DNA of 64,000 nucleotides from positions 1,179,945 to 1,243,944 of the forward strand of contig OZ024852.1 of assembly GCA_964017145.1 (NCBI GenBank), written 5' to 3'. The notes under the pieces are model-generated. The model saw nothing but the letters and a program-made list of their open reading frames with translations, was not told the DNA's origin and did not search any database. Below, piece after piece: positions 23,232-34,580 of the stretch. Positions within the stretch are counted from its first letter, which is position 1, and each line of letters begins with the position of its first letter. The DNA comes from Agrocybe praecox. Its lineage: Eukaryota; Basidiomycota; Agaricomycetes; Agaricales; Agrocybaceae. Both the position numbers and the translations under genes were made by a program.

Positions 23232-24761
23232 CGTCAAATGCAAACCATAATGGAGTTTTGCGTTCTTGCCGTCCAACGTGTCCGATCATGAAGGAATGCT
23301 GTTATCATCTACTCATGGCCCGTGGACGTCGCAAGCAAAGCGTTGTTATTTTAGCAATGACCTCGTGAAGTTTCGAAATTCGTCCTGTCATTTGACATTT
23401 TGGGCGCTTGTTGGTCCCTGTCATAACAGACGCCTTGTCCCTGTACACATGTACTACCTCTGTGTTGCCTTTTTTGTTTTTGCACAGCCTTGGGAGTGGA
23501 AATATACGGCTTTAGTACTCCCATAACTACACATGACTGGCTTCTGAACTAGAAATCTTTGGACTTCCGCCTTTTGGTAAAAAGCTTGTTTGACCACTTT
23601 TGACGACGAGGCGCCCACTGTTAAAGTGGCTTAGTTTGAATCTGAGTTAGAATATTTAGATGAACTCCAGCATGACTTGTAGATTTGAATGTTGTTCTTC
23701 CTCTCCTTCCATCATGTTTGTCTAACTACAGATTTTTTAAAGGATTTTTTTGAACAGGTTCCTGTTTTTTTTTTTTCCAAACCTGCAGTTCTGGTCTCGG
23801 GATTTGAGTTCTCAGTTAATCCCATTCATCTCTTATCCCGAAATGCATCCTCACTATCCTGACTGATCATAGTCTCATCTCTACCTCTGCGCCGACCTAC
23901 ACCCATATCAGCACCACTGATATACTCCAGATATTGCTCAAACCCGGTATAGGTGCTTCTTTAATTTAAGTTTACTAAGTTTACCTTGCAGAAGCAGGGA
24001 TGCGTAGTCTCCCTCGTTCCAACCTCTATGTTTTCACGATATTTGGAGGTACAGGCAAGCCCACACTCGATTTTCTACATTGACTGAGTCTTTCAGGACA
24101 TATGGGCTGATAACGATGAGATAATTCGCCGTCCATTCAAAGTTCAAAGTAGGTTTCAGGTAGCACCCAGTGGCGTCCTGTTCAGATCGGTTTAGAAGAA
24201 GGATCCCGTGAGCTCTTTCTGCAATCACAATTCTAAGGATGTTATCGCGTCTGGCCTCGAGGCCAAAGACGTTTCTGTTATTAGCCCAAAGCATGAATAC
24301 ACTGCATATACAGTTTGCAGGCGTTACCCACGCAGAATATCGGGTTTACCCTGGAAGATGCTGAAGTATATAGATTCTAATAAGTACCACTGTACTACAT
24401 ACGCACAAACTAAAGGACAGCGCAAAATAATAATAAATTGCCCTTTTTTTGGCCCTTGGGCCTTGCCGTTTCAATGTCGAGATGACCATCATTTAGTATT
24501 CAACAGTCTCCTCCAGCCTTAACGATGTCTGGGATGACACAGATACCGTGGAGACGATTGTCGGTGGGTTGGGGAAAGCTGAGCTTAGCGGTACACGGAA
24601 CAGAGAAGGAGACCAGCCGCTTATGGGTGGGTAGGATCTTCTCCGCTCGGCGAATTCCAATCGTGTCCATGATATTGTTATCATTTACATTGAGATACTA
24701 CTATATTAATAATGCCACGCTAGCCACTTGTGGATTTACGGCTGATAATAAGAAAACCAAT
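23232..24761. other. Non-coding stretch of unit B
   Basis: Aligns with 13686-14940 in unit A and 35229-36757 in unit C. It includes a T-run near 23770 and the exon-like segment with TTGCAG around 23990. From about 24300 onward it matches unit C only. No gene supported. Confidence 0.5.
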
Positions 24762-24915
24762 ACAGTCGAACCTGTCTTATCCCATAACTGTATAAAGCCA
24801 TAACCTGCCTAACCCCATAGGTTTTCTGTCCACCAAATCCTCGGTTGAGGGCTATTTTGACCTGCAATAACCCATAGTTTCGGACGTCTACCGAGAGATA
24901 AGACGGTTTCGATTG
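24762..24915 (+). mobile_element. MITE with CAGT ends, unit B insertion
   Basis: A 154-base element with terminal inverted repeats: left CAGTCGAACCTGTCTTATC, right the reverse complement of CAATCGAAACCGTCTTATC. It is flanked by TA on both sides (24760-24761 and 24916-24917). The same site in unit C (about 36990) reads AAACCAATAGAAGAAC with no insert. CAGT ends and TA duplication fit a non-autonomous Tc1/mariner or pogo-type element. It has no coding capacity. Confidence 0.85.
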
Positions 24916-25259
24916 TAGAAGAACTTGTGCTGGATGTCATGCAAGCTAACGAAGTCAAGAAAAAGGATGCAATGCCCAAGCTGCAGATCCTATACATCTA
25001 TAGATCGTTCAAATTGGTGTGTATGGGCAAAATATTCACTACCATCATATTTAATTAATATTCGGACTTTGAATTAATGTTCATTTAATGTCGCGATCCC
25101 CCTTCCAATTTAACTCGGAGTTCGAATATTATTTAAATATAGTTCGAATATAGCAACTGATTATATTTTGCTATGCATGAAGTGGCCAAAATGAGGGTGA
25201 AAACGAGTAAAGTACGACGACGATGCTGGCCGGCACAATGCATCACCCTGGGAACATCC

Positions 25260-25371
25260 ACTTTTTAGGTCACCCGAAATTTGCGAAAAACCATGATTTC
25301 AGATCTAGAGTTTCAGGTGACCTGAAAACCCCAACTCGTGGTTTCGCTAGTTTTCGGGTGACCTAAAAAGT
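25260..25371. mobile_element. Short palindromic element (AGGTCACC family)
   Basis: A 112-base stretch begins ACTTTTTAGGTCACCCGAAA and ends with its near reverse complement. It has a second, inner inverted pair around AGGTGACCTGAAA. The whole can fold into a long hairpin. The element at 27594 has related ends. It lies in unit B only. No target duplication was clear. Confidence 0.6.
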
Positions 25372-25754
25372 TGAGCCTCGCGAGGTGACATAATTTTCCT
25401 ATCATTCACCATTTGCTCGGCTGGACGCCGGTTCCAGCCGTTCCGTTAGACCTCAGTAATGTTGCCAATATTTTCACATATCACATTAAAAATACATATA
25501 CAGGGAGTATTTGATCAAGTTATACATTATATCTCTCAATGTTAACAACACCGCTACAACCTCAGGACTCCATGGCGACCAACCGCATTAAGTACTCTTA
25601 AACTTCAAGGCCATCGAAGTCTGAAGAGACTTAAGCAGATGTACGAGTTCGCGGTCATACTAATGGGTTTCGGTTAGGCCTTGGCCTTAGGTCCAAACGG
25701 AAGGCAACACGTAGGAATCATCTGACGCAGGGGAAATTGAACCATAACGAGAAC

Positions 25755-25960
25755 TAAAACTCCGCGTTGCATGAATCATTGTCCTTGAAGCGCAGTTGAA
25801 TTCCAACCTCGCGGCCCTGTATGGGTATTATTAGCCTAATGTGGCCTACCGCTAATAGTACATGGACCGATAACTAAATCGCTGCGAAGCATTGTCCCTG
25901 AACTGCAGTTGAGTTCCAACTCCGCGGTCCATTGATGGGTATTTTTAGGAATATGGCCCA
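25755..25960 (+). repeat. Imperfect tandem repeat of an 80-base segment
   Basis: Two segments share the order TTGTCC, GCAGTTGA, TTCCAAC, CGCGG and ATGGGTAT (about 25770-25850 and 25880-25960). A single copy exists in unit C at about 37770-37850. No function seen. Confidence 0.5.
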
Positions 25961-26255
25961 TCTACCATCAAACCTTCCGGCCTTTCAGGGCCTATCGCTA
26001 ATATTAAATCATTATGTACATGGGGCGTTGTAGGTTTTTAATAAGGGTGTCACTACCGTCAAGGTCAATACAGTCAAACAGATCCTAGGTCGTAATGCAC
26101 CAACTTCGTCGCCCTTACCCTACCCCTTTTCAACTATAGCTGGTGCTGGTCAACAGATTTTGCTTTTATTGGGTATTCCTCCGGACTCGGAGGGACCAGT
26201 CCAAACATATAGGACCTCGGAAAACAGAGAATTTGCACGCACACTCTTAGGGTCC

Positions 26256-26262
26256 TATAAAA
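26256..26262 (+). promoter_or_regulatory. TATA box of coiled-coil gene copy B
   Basis: TATAAAA abuts the first ATG at 26262, about 60 bases before the preferred ATG at 26322. Conserved with units A and C. Confidence 0.45.
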
Positions 26263-26321
26263 TGGTGTCCGTCTACTATCGACGATTGGTCAAATTTGTT
26301 ACGCACACTCTAAGCCTCATC

Positions 26322-27482
26322 ATGCCATCTGGTACCGAAAACAGTCCCCTTTCCTGTGAAATACCGGTCATCGAGCCAGGGAGTGACTATTCGAAAGAAA
26401 CGGATGTAGGACAGTGGTCCTCCTGTCTGTGCGAGCTCTATCAGTCCCCCGACCAAATGCAAGCAAAAAAGGTCATCCAACTTGACTGGTACAAGTACGC
26501 GGACGGAGTTGAGCACGAGTATTTGATCGCCACTGTCGCTTTCGGAGACCGGAAATTCTATCTTCGCATCGAAAGGCGTGCATCTGACGATGCAGTCGTC
26601 GTCGAGAATAACGCCTTAAAACAGGAAACTATTGATGTGAGTTTGCGTCAGTCCTCCACTTTGAACTCGGTTACTGACTGCATGATAGTCATTTCCTCCC
26701 GATTGGCGTGCCCGATTCTCGAAGGATATATCTATGGAGAAGAACGCTGTCCGTGGCCGCAGACCGATGGGCAGTTCCTCAAGAAGATTATCCGCGAAAG
26801 ACAACATACCTCGAGCTGACGACACGGTTGCCCAATACGTATCCCATAAAGGCATCTCAAGAGAGCACGGCGAATCAGACGTGCACCTTCTGGCTTCCTA
26901 CGACTTCTCCTCGAAGCCCCTTTATCTTAGAGACCTTGCTATCATCCTGAGCTACGTCAACAAGTCGTCTGCTGGCTACAAGCTGCTCATGGAGCAGTGC
27001 TACTGGTTCGCTCGTACATGTGTTGGTGTGGCGAAATACATATACAACCCGACCGAAACTTGTGCTGCGCGCTGGAACACTTCCGGCACATACCGTCGGG
27101 TGACAATCAACAAGGATAACCCGCCGCAGGTTAAGGAGTTTGCGCTGGCAGTGGATGCGGATATCCGAGAAAACGATGAATATGTTAGTATCTATCCCAA
27201 GTCTCCAAGGATTTGAACACTGACCGGTGCAATAAGCTCGAAAAAAAATATAGGAACGGAGAAGGCGGGAGAATACAGGCAGAGCATGTTGCAGAACAAG
27301 AGCGCCAGCGAGCAGATGAAGAGCGGCGACAAAAGGCGCAAGAAACACATCGCGCAGAATTGGCAGAAAAAGCGGTAGAACAAGAGCGCCGGCGAGCAGA
27401 TGCAGCGAACGCAGAAGCTCAACAACTCCGGGCTCAACTCGCGCTCTTGCAAACTAACTCAATGTCCCCAAAAGCACAGTAG
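26322..27482 (+). CDS. Coiled-coil protein of unknown family, copy B
   Basis: Three phase-0 exons (26322-26636, 26689-27183, 27237-27482) give 351 codons. The core LDWYKYADGVEHEYLIATV and YLRIERRASDD is kept, as is the LLMEQCYWFARTC region. Compared with copies A and C, exon 2 lacks about 15 residues (GTYRRVTINKDN replaces a longer loop). Exon 3 has extra coiled-coil heptads. Divergence from copy A is spread over the whole protein and is far higher than for the neighbouring BTB and COQ3 genes. The frame is open once intron 2, which begins GTTAGT and contains a stop, is removed. An upstream ATG at 26262 is possible. Function unknown. Confidence 0.75.
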
Positions 27483-27593
27483 GTTGTAGCAAGTACAACT
27501 TTGTTTCCTTTCGTTCTTTCAGACTGTTATCCGAGTCCGTTATATCGTTGTGCTTTGTATATGCTTTTGTTTTTGTTAATCACCCTCAGGCCG

Positions 27594-27703
27594 AGCTGAT
27601 GTTTTTTGGTCACCTGAAAACCCGTATAAAACTTGATTACCATTCAGTTTTTCAGTTTTCAGTCACTTTGATTCAGTTTTCAGGTGACCGAAAAACGTCA
27701 ACG
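27594..27703. mobile_element. Short palindromic element (AGGTCACC family), second member
   Basis: About 110 bases with inverted ends: GTTTTTTGGTCACCTGAAAAC at 27601 and its near reverse complement ending at 27696. It has related ends to 25260-25371. Unit C has no such sequence at the matching place, so it is a unit B insertion or a unit C loss. Confidence 0.6.
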
Positions 27704-30430
27704 CGCCAAGGGGAATATGCTTGGGTTAATCATCTCGGGAGTCAGCTCTAGATGGTAGGGACAGTTCCAGCGGAGCTTGATGGCAGCGTCAATTTTGTTT
27801 GCAAAAACTCTCACACGGGCAGCGCCGAGAAGCGTTTTGTTGGGCGTGTGCTTGGTGATGGCCAATCCTCCGGTTTTGGGTGTTTCCTCCAAGCCCATTG
27901 TCTCCTCCAATCTATCTGGGTTCGTTCCTTTGCTCTGCGAATTGCGTCGACGCGCGTGATTTCGATTGGGGGAGATCATGTAAGGTGGTTTGCTTCTTTT
28001 CGAGTTTTACCCATCGAACGCCATATTGACTCAATTTTGTAATCGTTGAAATAGTGTTTGCCGAAGTTCGGTTCAGTCCTGTTCTCGACCCATTTCGAAG
28101 AATCGAGAACCGGAACCGACCGGCGCGCGCCCGAACAGAACCGCCAGAACCTGTCAGAACCTGTCGAGTCGTAGTTTGGGCCAAGATCGCCACCCGATTG
28201 ATACCCGACTTATACCGATCGAACGATACATACCTTTTCAGAGGTCTCGTGAGCGTAACACACCAGTCTCGGATTTATCCGAACAAGGGGACTTAGTGTA
28301 ATTTGGATTCTCGACGCGTATATTGACCTATTTCTTAACTCGTACAAGCATCCCCTTTGCAGGATCATTGATATTAGTGCATGTAGATATCTCCCTTCTG
28401 AAAATGGGTAATACATATCATTGAACAGGATTCCTAGCGAGAAATGGGGTTACATCAAAGAGAATAAAAATCAAATATGAGTCTATTCAATCTCGGTGTC
28501 CTCTACTATTTGAACATATCTTGCAACCATTTCCCTAAATATTTTCCATCCGTGATTGTGCTCAAGTTTAGGAGACCCAATAGCATGGCACAATTCTTCA
28601 CATAAGCCCACCTCTTCGTCTGTTCCAAATTAAGAGGCTCGGTTTTATCATGCTTTGCTCGCAGGGAGAGAATCTTGCTCTTTGGTATCATGACAAGGAC
28701 ATATTCACCATTGAGGTCTTCAGGATAGTTGTAGAAGTCAATCAGCCGTCCTCTGGTTGATAAGAGACTTTTCTCATGGGAGCGGACACGGTGCACCTCG
28801 TTTTCCCGACGGTCACGGTATGTTTGAGGGTGCTCTTTTGCAATTCAAGGGCCTTGCAAAGTCAGAGGATGTTGTCATGACTCATATACGGTGCGCATAT
28901 AATTCGTTGTGTCCTTGATTATTTCTCGACAACTAACTCGGTTATTCATATATGAATATTGCTGATAGTTTCCTACTGACTGTGGACTCCTCGGGGACGG
29001 AGAAGGGTGCTTCCTGGATTGTGGATCCAATGCTGAGCGCTGAAGGTTAATGAAAGGAAATTCTCTGGAACTCAAACGGCAGGTTACAACACTGACCTGA
29101 TGGGAAAACCATGCGACGCTTTTGCTTATTTCTTCGCGGTGGACTCGGGGAACGCATTTGTACTCGTGGACATCCAAGGTATCTACTGATTTATATGGGT
29201 ATATGTACGCTTATATAACATTTTATTAGGGATTCAGACGCCGATGTTCAAGAAGGGAAAGGAGATGCGGTCTCTCGAGCTTACTTTATCTGATCTGATG
29301 GCTCACAGTCTGAGTAAAAGCGCAGGACTAGGTGACAACGGAGCTGAGGGGATCCAAGAGTTTATTTCTCAACATAGATGCAGTGATATTTGCATATTTG
29401 CAAGAATTTCGGACTACCGCCCCTATCAATCGAGGCGGTCAAGAATGCAGAGAATAATCACCTTCAATCACTTGTGGACTCGGAGGATAGCGAGATGTGG
29501 GAATATCCCTAGGTCGAACACAACAACACAAAGGAAAATGGGGGAGACAATGACTCGGATGGTGCAGATGGCATGGCAGTTGATACCCAAGCTTGGAAGG
29601 GGGGGCAAAATTACGCACGATGGTAGTTCGGATAGAGAGGTGTCTCATGATGACAAGCCTGGCCTTGTAGATACCGAGTACGTATCCAGTGAACTCGAGT
29701 ATTAAGGCATTGTCCTGAGGCGGGCGGGGCCGCCCCGCCTATTTAGTGTGTATTATTATGATCACAGGAATTTACCCTGTTTAAGTTACTAATGCTATCC
29801 CTGGGAACAAACTTTTAGATTGAAGGTATATCAAAGAAACAACAAAGGCAGCAACTGCACCTGTGAAAGTTTGAAATTAATTTCTCATTCTTTATGTTGT
29901 CTTTTTCATATAGTAATATCCCAAATGGATCATGGCTTTCTGGGTCTCAGGAGAACCTGGCGTCGGTTTTTTTTGGCGGAATACCCTATTATATATTAAT
30001 CTACATATAAACACAGTCTCAAGTAATACCGGTTCATTGGGGAAGCGCTACGAGTAGATTCAGCAACGAGCGGCTGATGTGCGCGTTGGGCGCATGTCGC
30101 GTTCCCACGGTTCATCGGTGCGCAGAATAAGCAATCCGACGCTTATTTAGGATCTCCCATGTAGTACTCATATGTAACTAGTAAATACAAGCTTTGTACA
30201 TACACGTAATATAAATTCGGTACATATTTGAGGGTATATAGTACATATACGCTCAGAAGTACGAAGGTACAACGGTTGGCTTACCAATAATCGGCAAAGG
30301 AATGCCGCGTATCATGACGATCGATTTGAACGATTTTTGTCCGGACTGGGACCAGGACTTCGGCCCAAAATCTGCGAATTTTGTCCGAATTGGGATCATG
30401 GGTCCTCTAAGGGATGCATTTCAGGCAACA
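27704..30430. other. Non-coding and unassigned stretch of unit B
   Basis: About 2.7 kb. Parts near 27745-28050 and 28160-28250 match unit C (39820, 41770, 40730). The part at about 28440-29900 has no match in the other units. It holds a minus-strand open segment at 28506-28796 and a plus frame at 29244-29705, both without a recognised domain. A GC-rich near-palindrome (GGCGGGCGGGGCCGCCCCGCC) sits at about 29718. Just before COQ3 an in-frame ATG at 30302 would lengthen that protein, but the added residues do not look like COQ3. Confidence 0.4.
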
Positions 30431-31521
30431 ATGATATCTCTTCTCCGACGAACAGGACGACATGTTGCTCCTATCTCTCTCTTCAAAAACCACCGTACAT
30501 CAAGTCTTGTCAGATCATACACGTCTCCTGCAAGCTCGGTGAATCCTGATGAAATCGCCCATTTCTCAAAACTCTCTTCGGAATGGTGGGACGAACGAGG
30601 GGAGTTCAGCTTTCTGCACAAGATGAACCCTGTGCGCATGCAGTTTATCCGACAAAAGCTGCTTGAAGTTCAACAAGACGCGAACCCAGAGCTGGAGATG
30701 GAAGACGCTGATGCATTGCAAGGATTGGAGGTATTGGATGTTGGCTGTGGCGGTGGTCTCTTGTCCGAGGTACGTAGCTCTTCTGCAAACCTTTTCATGT
30801 GTTAGCAAATATCAAGATTATATATTTCTTAGAGTCTAGCACGAATGGGAGCGAACACTCTAGGAATTGACGCGTCTGAATCGAATATTGCTATTGCTTC
30901 GCTGCACGCTTCTGCCGACCCAAAACTAGACCCAGCGTCGAAACCCTCGCGGTTATCATATTTAAATGCTCCAGCAGAAAGTTTACTACCTTCTGGCAAG
31001 AAGTATGACGTTGTCTGCTCGATGGAGGTCGTCGAACACGTTGACAATCCAGCTGCATTCCTTGCCACTTGTGCCGAACTCGTAAAGGTATAGCCAAACG
31101 CTTGATTTCGGTTTACACCATTTTTGACATGTTTATTTAGCCCGGTGGACACCTTTTCCTGTCTACAATATCAAGGACACCGCTTGCATACACGCTTACC
31201 ATTCTCATGGCTGAAGATGTCCTACGGCAAGTTTCAAGAGGCACACACACCTATTCGAAATTTGTTAAATCCTCAGAGCTCGTGGAATTCTTCCGCGATT
31301 ATCGTTCTCCAATACCACAAAACAACGGGTCTTCTCTACCTTCTCTAGGAAGACCATGGATATCTACCCCAGCCGAAAACAACTACCTACCCAGACTGGA
31401 GGCGGAACTGCGTGGCATGATCTACAACCCTCTTCAAGCGCGCTGGCACCTTGCTCCCAGAGATGCTTGGGGTGCGCTGGAATGCAACTATCTTTTCTGG
31501 ATACGTAAACCTATAGAATAA
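30431..31521 (+). CDS. COQ3: Ubiquinone biosynthesis O-methyltransferase, intact copy B
   Basis: Three exons (30431-30769, 30833-31087, 31141-31521) give 324 codons. The first 35 residues are rich in Arg, Ser and Thr with no acidic residue, as in a mitochondrial presequence. The domain begins VNPDEIAHFSKLSSEWWDERG, typical of Coq3/UbiG. The SAM-binding motif is VLDVGCGGGLLSE. Further motifs are YDVVCSMEVVEHVDNP and PGGHLFLSTISRTPLAYTLT. The C-terminal APRDAWGALECNYLFW is a fungal Coq3 ending. The enzyme does both O-methylations of coenzyme Q synthesis on the matrix side of the inner membrane. This is the only one of three copies without lesions. It lies tail-to-tail with a KRE33 remnant. Confidence 0.93.
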
Positions 31522-31673
31522 ATGCAAATACAATGCGACCCATAGACAATTATCTACTTTTTGTAAAATGGACTAACGAATGAAAAAAATCTGCTGTACA
31601 AATTATATCCCCGAAGTACAAGAAAAAACGGAAAGGAAGGTACGAAACGAAACGACCACAATACGACTGCATC

Positions 31674-33548
31674 TAGTATTTCTGCTTCATGTTCCTTCTA
31701 TTTTCCTTTTCCTTTTCTTGGGCCGATGAGCTATGGGCAAAAGTATCGTCCGCTTTTCTTTTCTGTCCAGCAGTAGTATTCACCTTCACGCTCACAGTGG
31801 TTGACTTTCCAGGATTGGCCACTTGTGCCTCTGCAGCAGTCCAGTCGACGTTCGTGTCAGCGATGGCGTATCTGGGTAAGGATGAATCATCAGTGGCGGG
31901 GAAAATTAAAACAAGATAGAAGTTAAGAAATACTTTGCAAGATCAAGAGAGCTCAGCATCTCTTTCTGTCTCTCCCTCAAGGCGCTCGTAACTTGATCAC
32001 CAGCCTGGTCCAACTCTTCAAGCATAGAAGAAGCAACACCTTCACCCTCAACAGCCGCCACGCCACCTCCCCCTTCCAGGCAGGACGGCTGAGCAAACGA
32101 CGCAACAGCCGCATTCGCCTGGGGCATCTCTGCCTCAATTGAAGCCTTGCGTATATCAATGAATACCAGGCTCTTGTGACGACAAGTCTGAATAGATGAT
32201 ATCAATTAATCCTGATTAGGTCTCGGTTAATAAATTGGCGTTCTAAAAAAAAGGAGTGCCGGTATATGATATTGAAAGAAAGAGACCACATAACATACAA
32301 GATCGAGTTCGGATGGGTTTGGGTAGTGTACTTCCGACTTGGGTGTCTCGTCCAAGTTGGGGTATTCACCGCTGTAGAACGAGTTGAGGGCTTTGAGTGC
32401 TCTTGATCCGTATCCCATCTAACAAACATAATGATCGGTAATGAAAGTCTGTATACACATACGAATGCCTGCTTGCTCACATTGGCATAATCAGGATGAC
32501 AAGCAATCCTAACGACTCTCGCCCCGCTCAGCTTCGCAAATCCATTCTCCTGGAACTGCTGTGTAATCAACCACTGAATCATATCCCCACCCGCCAGTAT
32601 CCCGTATCCCGTATCCCGCGCCCTAGTCCCTGTATAATCGTATACTTGCTAATTTGTCCCTCCAGCGCAACCTGCAGCACGACAAGCGGCTCGGGGAGGT
32701 GGTTCTCGTCGTCCTTGATCGGGGGCAGCAGAACAAAGAGGAGCTGCAGGTCGTTCGGCTGGTTATTATAGTGCGAAGCGACATACAGCGCCATCATCCG
32801 CCAGAGGAAGACCTCCGACGTGGGGTGGTAGCTGAACAGCGTGTCCCTGCTCACGTAGAACAACTTGCATGTGGATGGGTGTGTGCATCCCTGCGCGTTG
32901 GACCGCGGAAGGATGGTAGCGTCGAGACAGAGCAGGCCGTTCAGCCATTTCTCGATCTTGTCACCCGATGAGTAACGGATAGGCGTTTCGAGCTTGATTT
33001 CGCGCAGTGTGCGGGATTTTGGGGGCGCCTTGATTACGGGTTTCTTGCTGGATGAAGCGGTGGTCGCTTCTTCCTTGTTGTTGTGCCCTGGGGCGTCTTT
33101 TGAGAGGGATGGTCGGGTACTCTCACGGAGCTGTTGGATGAGTTTGAGGGAGAGCGAACGGCCGGTACCTTCGTGACCGTTGATGGTGGACGCGAGGAAG
33201 ACAAGGTAAGGCCCAATGAGGTTTCGAACGACAGGCAGGGGGATGGCAGCTGCTTCGTCAATAATCACTAGTTCAGCTTGACCGAGGACGTGGGCATCCT
33301 GAGGTTGGATGTACTGAACAGTTTGTCTGTGATCTCTGAAGACATTGACTCGAACGACGGATTTTGTGGTGTTCTCCTTGTCGTCTCCAAGTCCCTGTGC
33401 AACTGCGATATCGTAATCCAGATGTTCTTCGTATCCCAGAGCGTCCAGTCCCTTGAACACAAACTCGAACAAGGTCTTCAAATTCTCAGGGCTGGGACCT
33501 GTCACGAAGATGTTGGCATAACCATGCGCCAAAGCAGCGGCAATTGAC
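31674..33548 (-). pseudogene. KRE33: KRE33/NAT10 pseudogene, copy B
   Basis: This is a second damaged copy. The tail and a piece of the C-terminal domain are readable at 31674-32160. A join near 32160 then drops most of the exon matching 43917-44245. The exons matching 44309-44815 are largely gone as well. The acetyltransferase part (YANMGYGSRALKAL) and the helicase part with DEAAAIPLPVVRN remain at 32230-33540. At about 33548 the gene is cut just after SIAAALAHG, so the Walker A loop and the N-terminal third are replaced by CCC2 sequence. Confidence 0.9.
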
Positions 33549-33935
33549 CGACGTCTGCCTTTGCGGGTGGTATTAGAGTCGCATCGAAACCGATGTCAGA
33601 AATTTCGCCAACGATTTTTTCAACGTCCCATTGTGACGGGTCGTATTCAACGACTGCTCTTTCAGCTAGCAGAGCGACCTTTATCGAATGGATGCCTTTC
33701 TGATCTCTGAGCATTCCCTCGATCGCCTGGTATTTAAATCAGTCAACAACTTGTATAGCAAATTCTTTGCACCTCTACACATGCCCCGCATGATATACCC
33801 TCTACCCTCAGCTCACACTTGTCCGACTGCATGCCTTCCTTTGAGAGTTCCTCGTCCATAGTCGAACCAGGGAGAATAGATAATGTAGATTGTGAGAAAG
33901 AAGCGGAAAGAGGAGATTTTTGGGAGATTTGGCCC
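33549..33935 (-). pseudogene. CCC2: CCC2 5' fragment at the B/C boundary
   Basis: This fragment matches the first heavy-metal domain region of CCC2 (MLRDQKGIHSIKVALLAERA), then intron 1 and the exon 1 region to about the start codon. It begins at a different point in CCC2 (about 8790) from the other boundary (about 7788). No ATPase core is present. Confidence 0.9.
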
Positions 33936-34580
33936 AGATATTAAGCCGGCCAATTTGGATTTATGTAGGTTGACTTTATTTGGATTTTATAACTGGCTAA
34001 GTTTTATTGTATCGAAATTCTGTCGAGGATCGATTCACATTGATAAATGGAAGCTTTTCTCTAAAGGATTAAGAGATTTGTCCTTTTTTCGGACCCTTAT
34101 TTTTGTTGTTGTGGTGAGTAGTCATGTGGGCCAGTGGCACCATAGTATTACATACTCTCGCGTTACCTTGTCACATTCCTGGTGACCGGCTCATGCCTCC
34201 TTTCTCGCTCTACAGTACACTTGTCTTTTAATCATTCAAAATTTTCTCTCCATCGACCATTGAAAGAATGATATCTGAATTTATCAAAACCGCATAAATG
34301 GTGGCTTAAACTTATCTCAACCCCTCGACCCTCAATCACGGTGTGGCAGTGCAACCGGTCTGATTAGATTAGATCGTGTACAGACTCTATGTGACCGCGA
34401 CGCGCACATAGCCTAATCCACCCTTGCTTTGACCATTACCGCCATCGTGCGAGGCTGCTCGACGCACTTCCGAGCCCAGCTACGCCTCTAGCTGCATTCT
34501 AGACTGCTCCAACGGGTAAGGAGGACGATTAGGGTTGATTATCTTTGGATTATCTCGTTCCTTGTGGCCGCAGTCCCACG
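33936..34580. other. Rearranged BTB promoter of unit C
   Basis: About 33936-34130 is unique sequence. At 34130-34161 the sequence resembles the P450 3' flank (TAGTATTACA), and 34162-34340 is a single copy of the P450-flanking repeat. About 165 bases at 34341-34507 have no match in units A or B. The original sequence then resumes and is cut at 34581. No gene is supported. Confidence 0.55.

Noticed and set aside
29715..29745. GC-rich hairpin as a possible Helitron 3' end
   Set aside because: No CTRR terminus at the expected distance, no TC 5' end found and no AT target evidence.
30302..30430. N-terminal extension of COQ3 from an upstream ATG
   Set aside because: The extra residues do not resemble a presequence, whereas the ATG at 30431 starts a good mitochondrial presequence and is shared with copy C.
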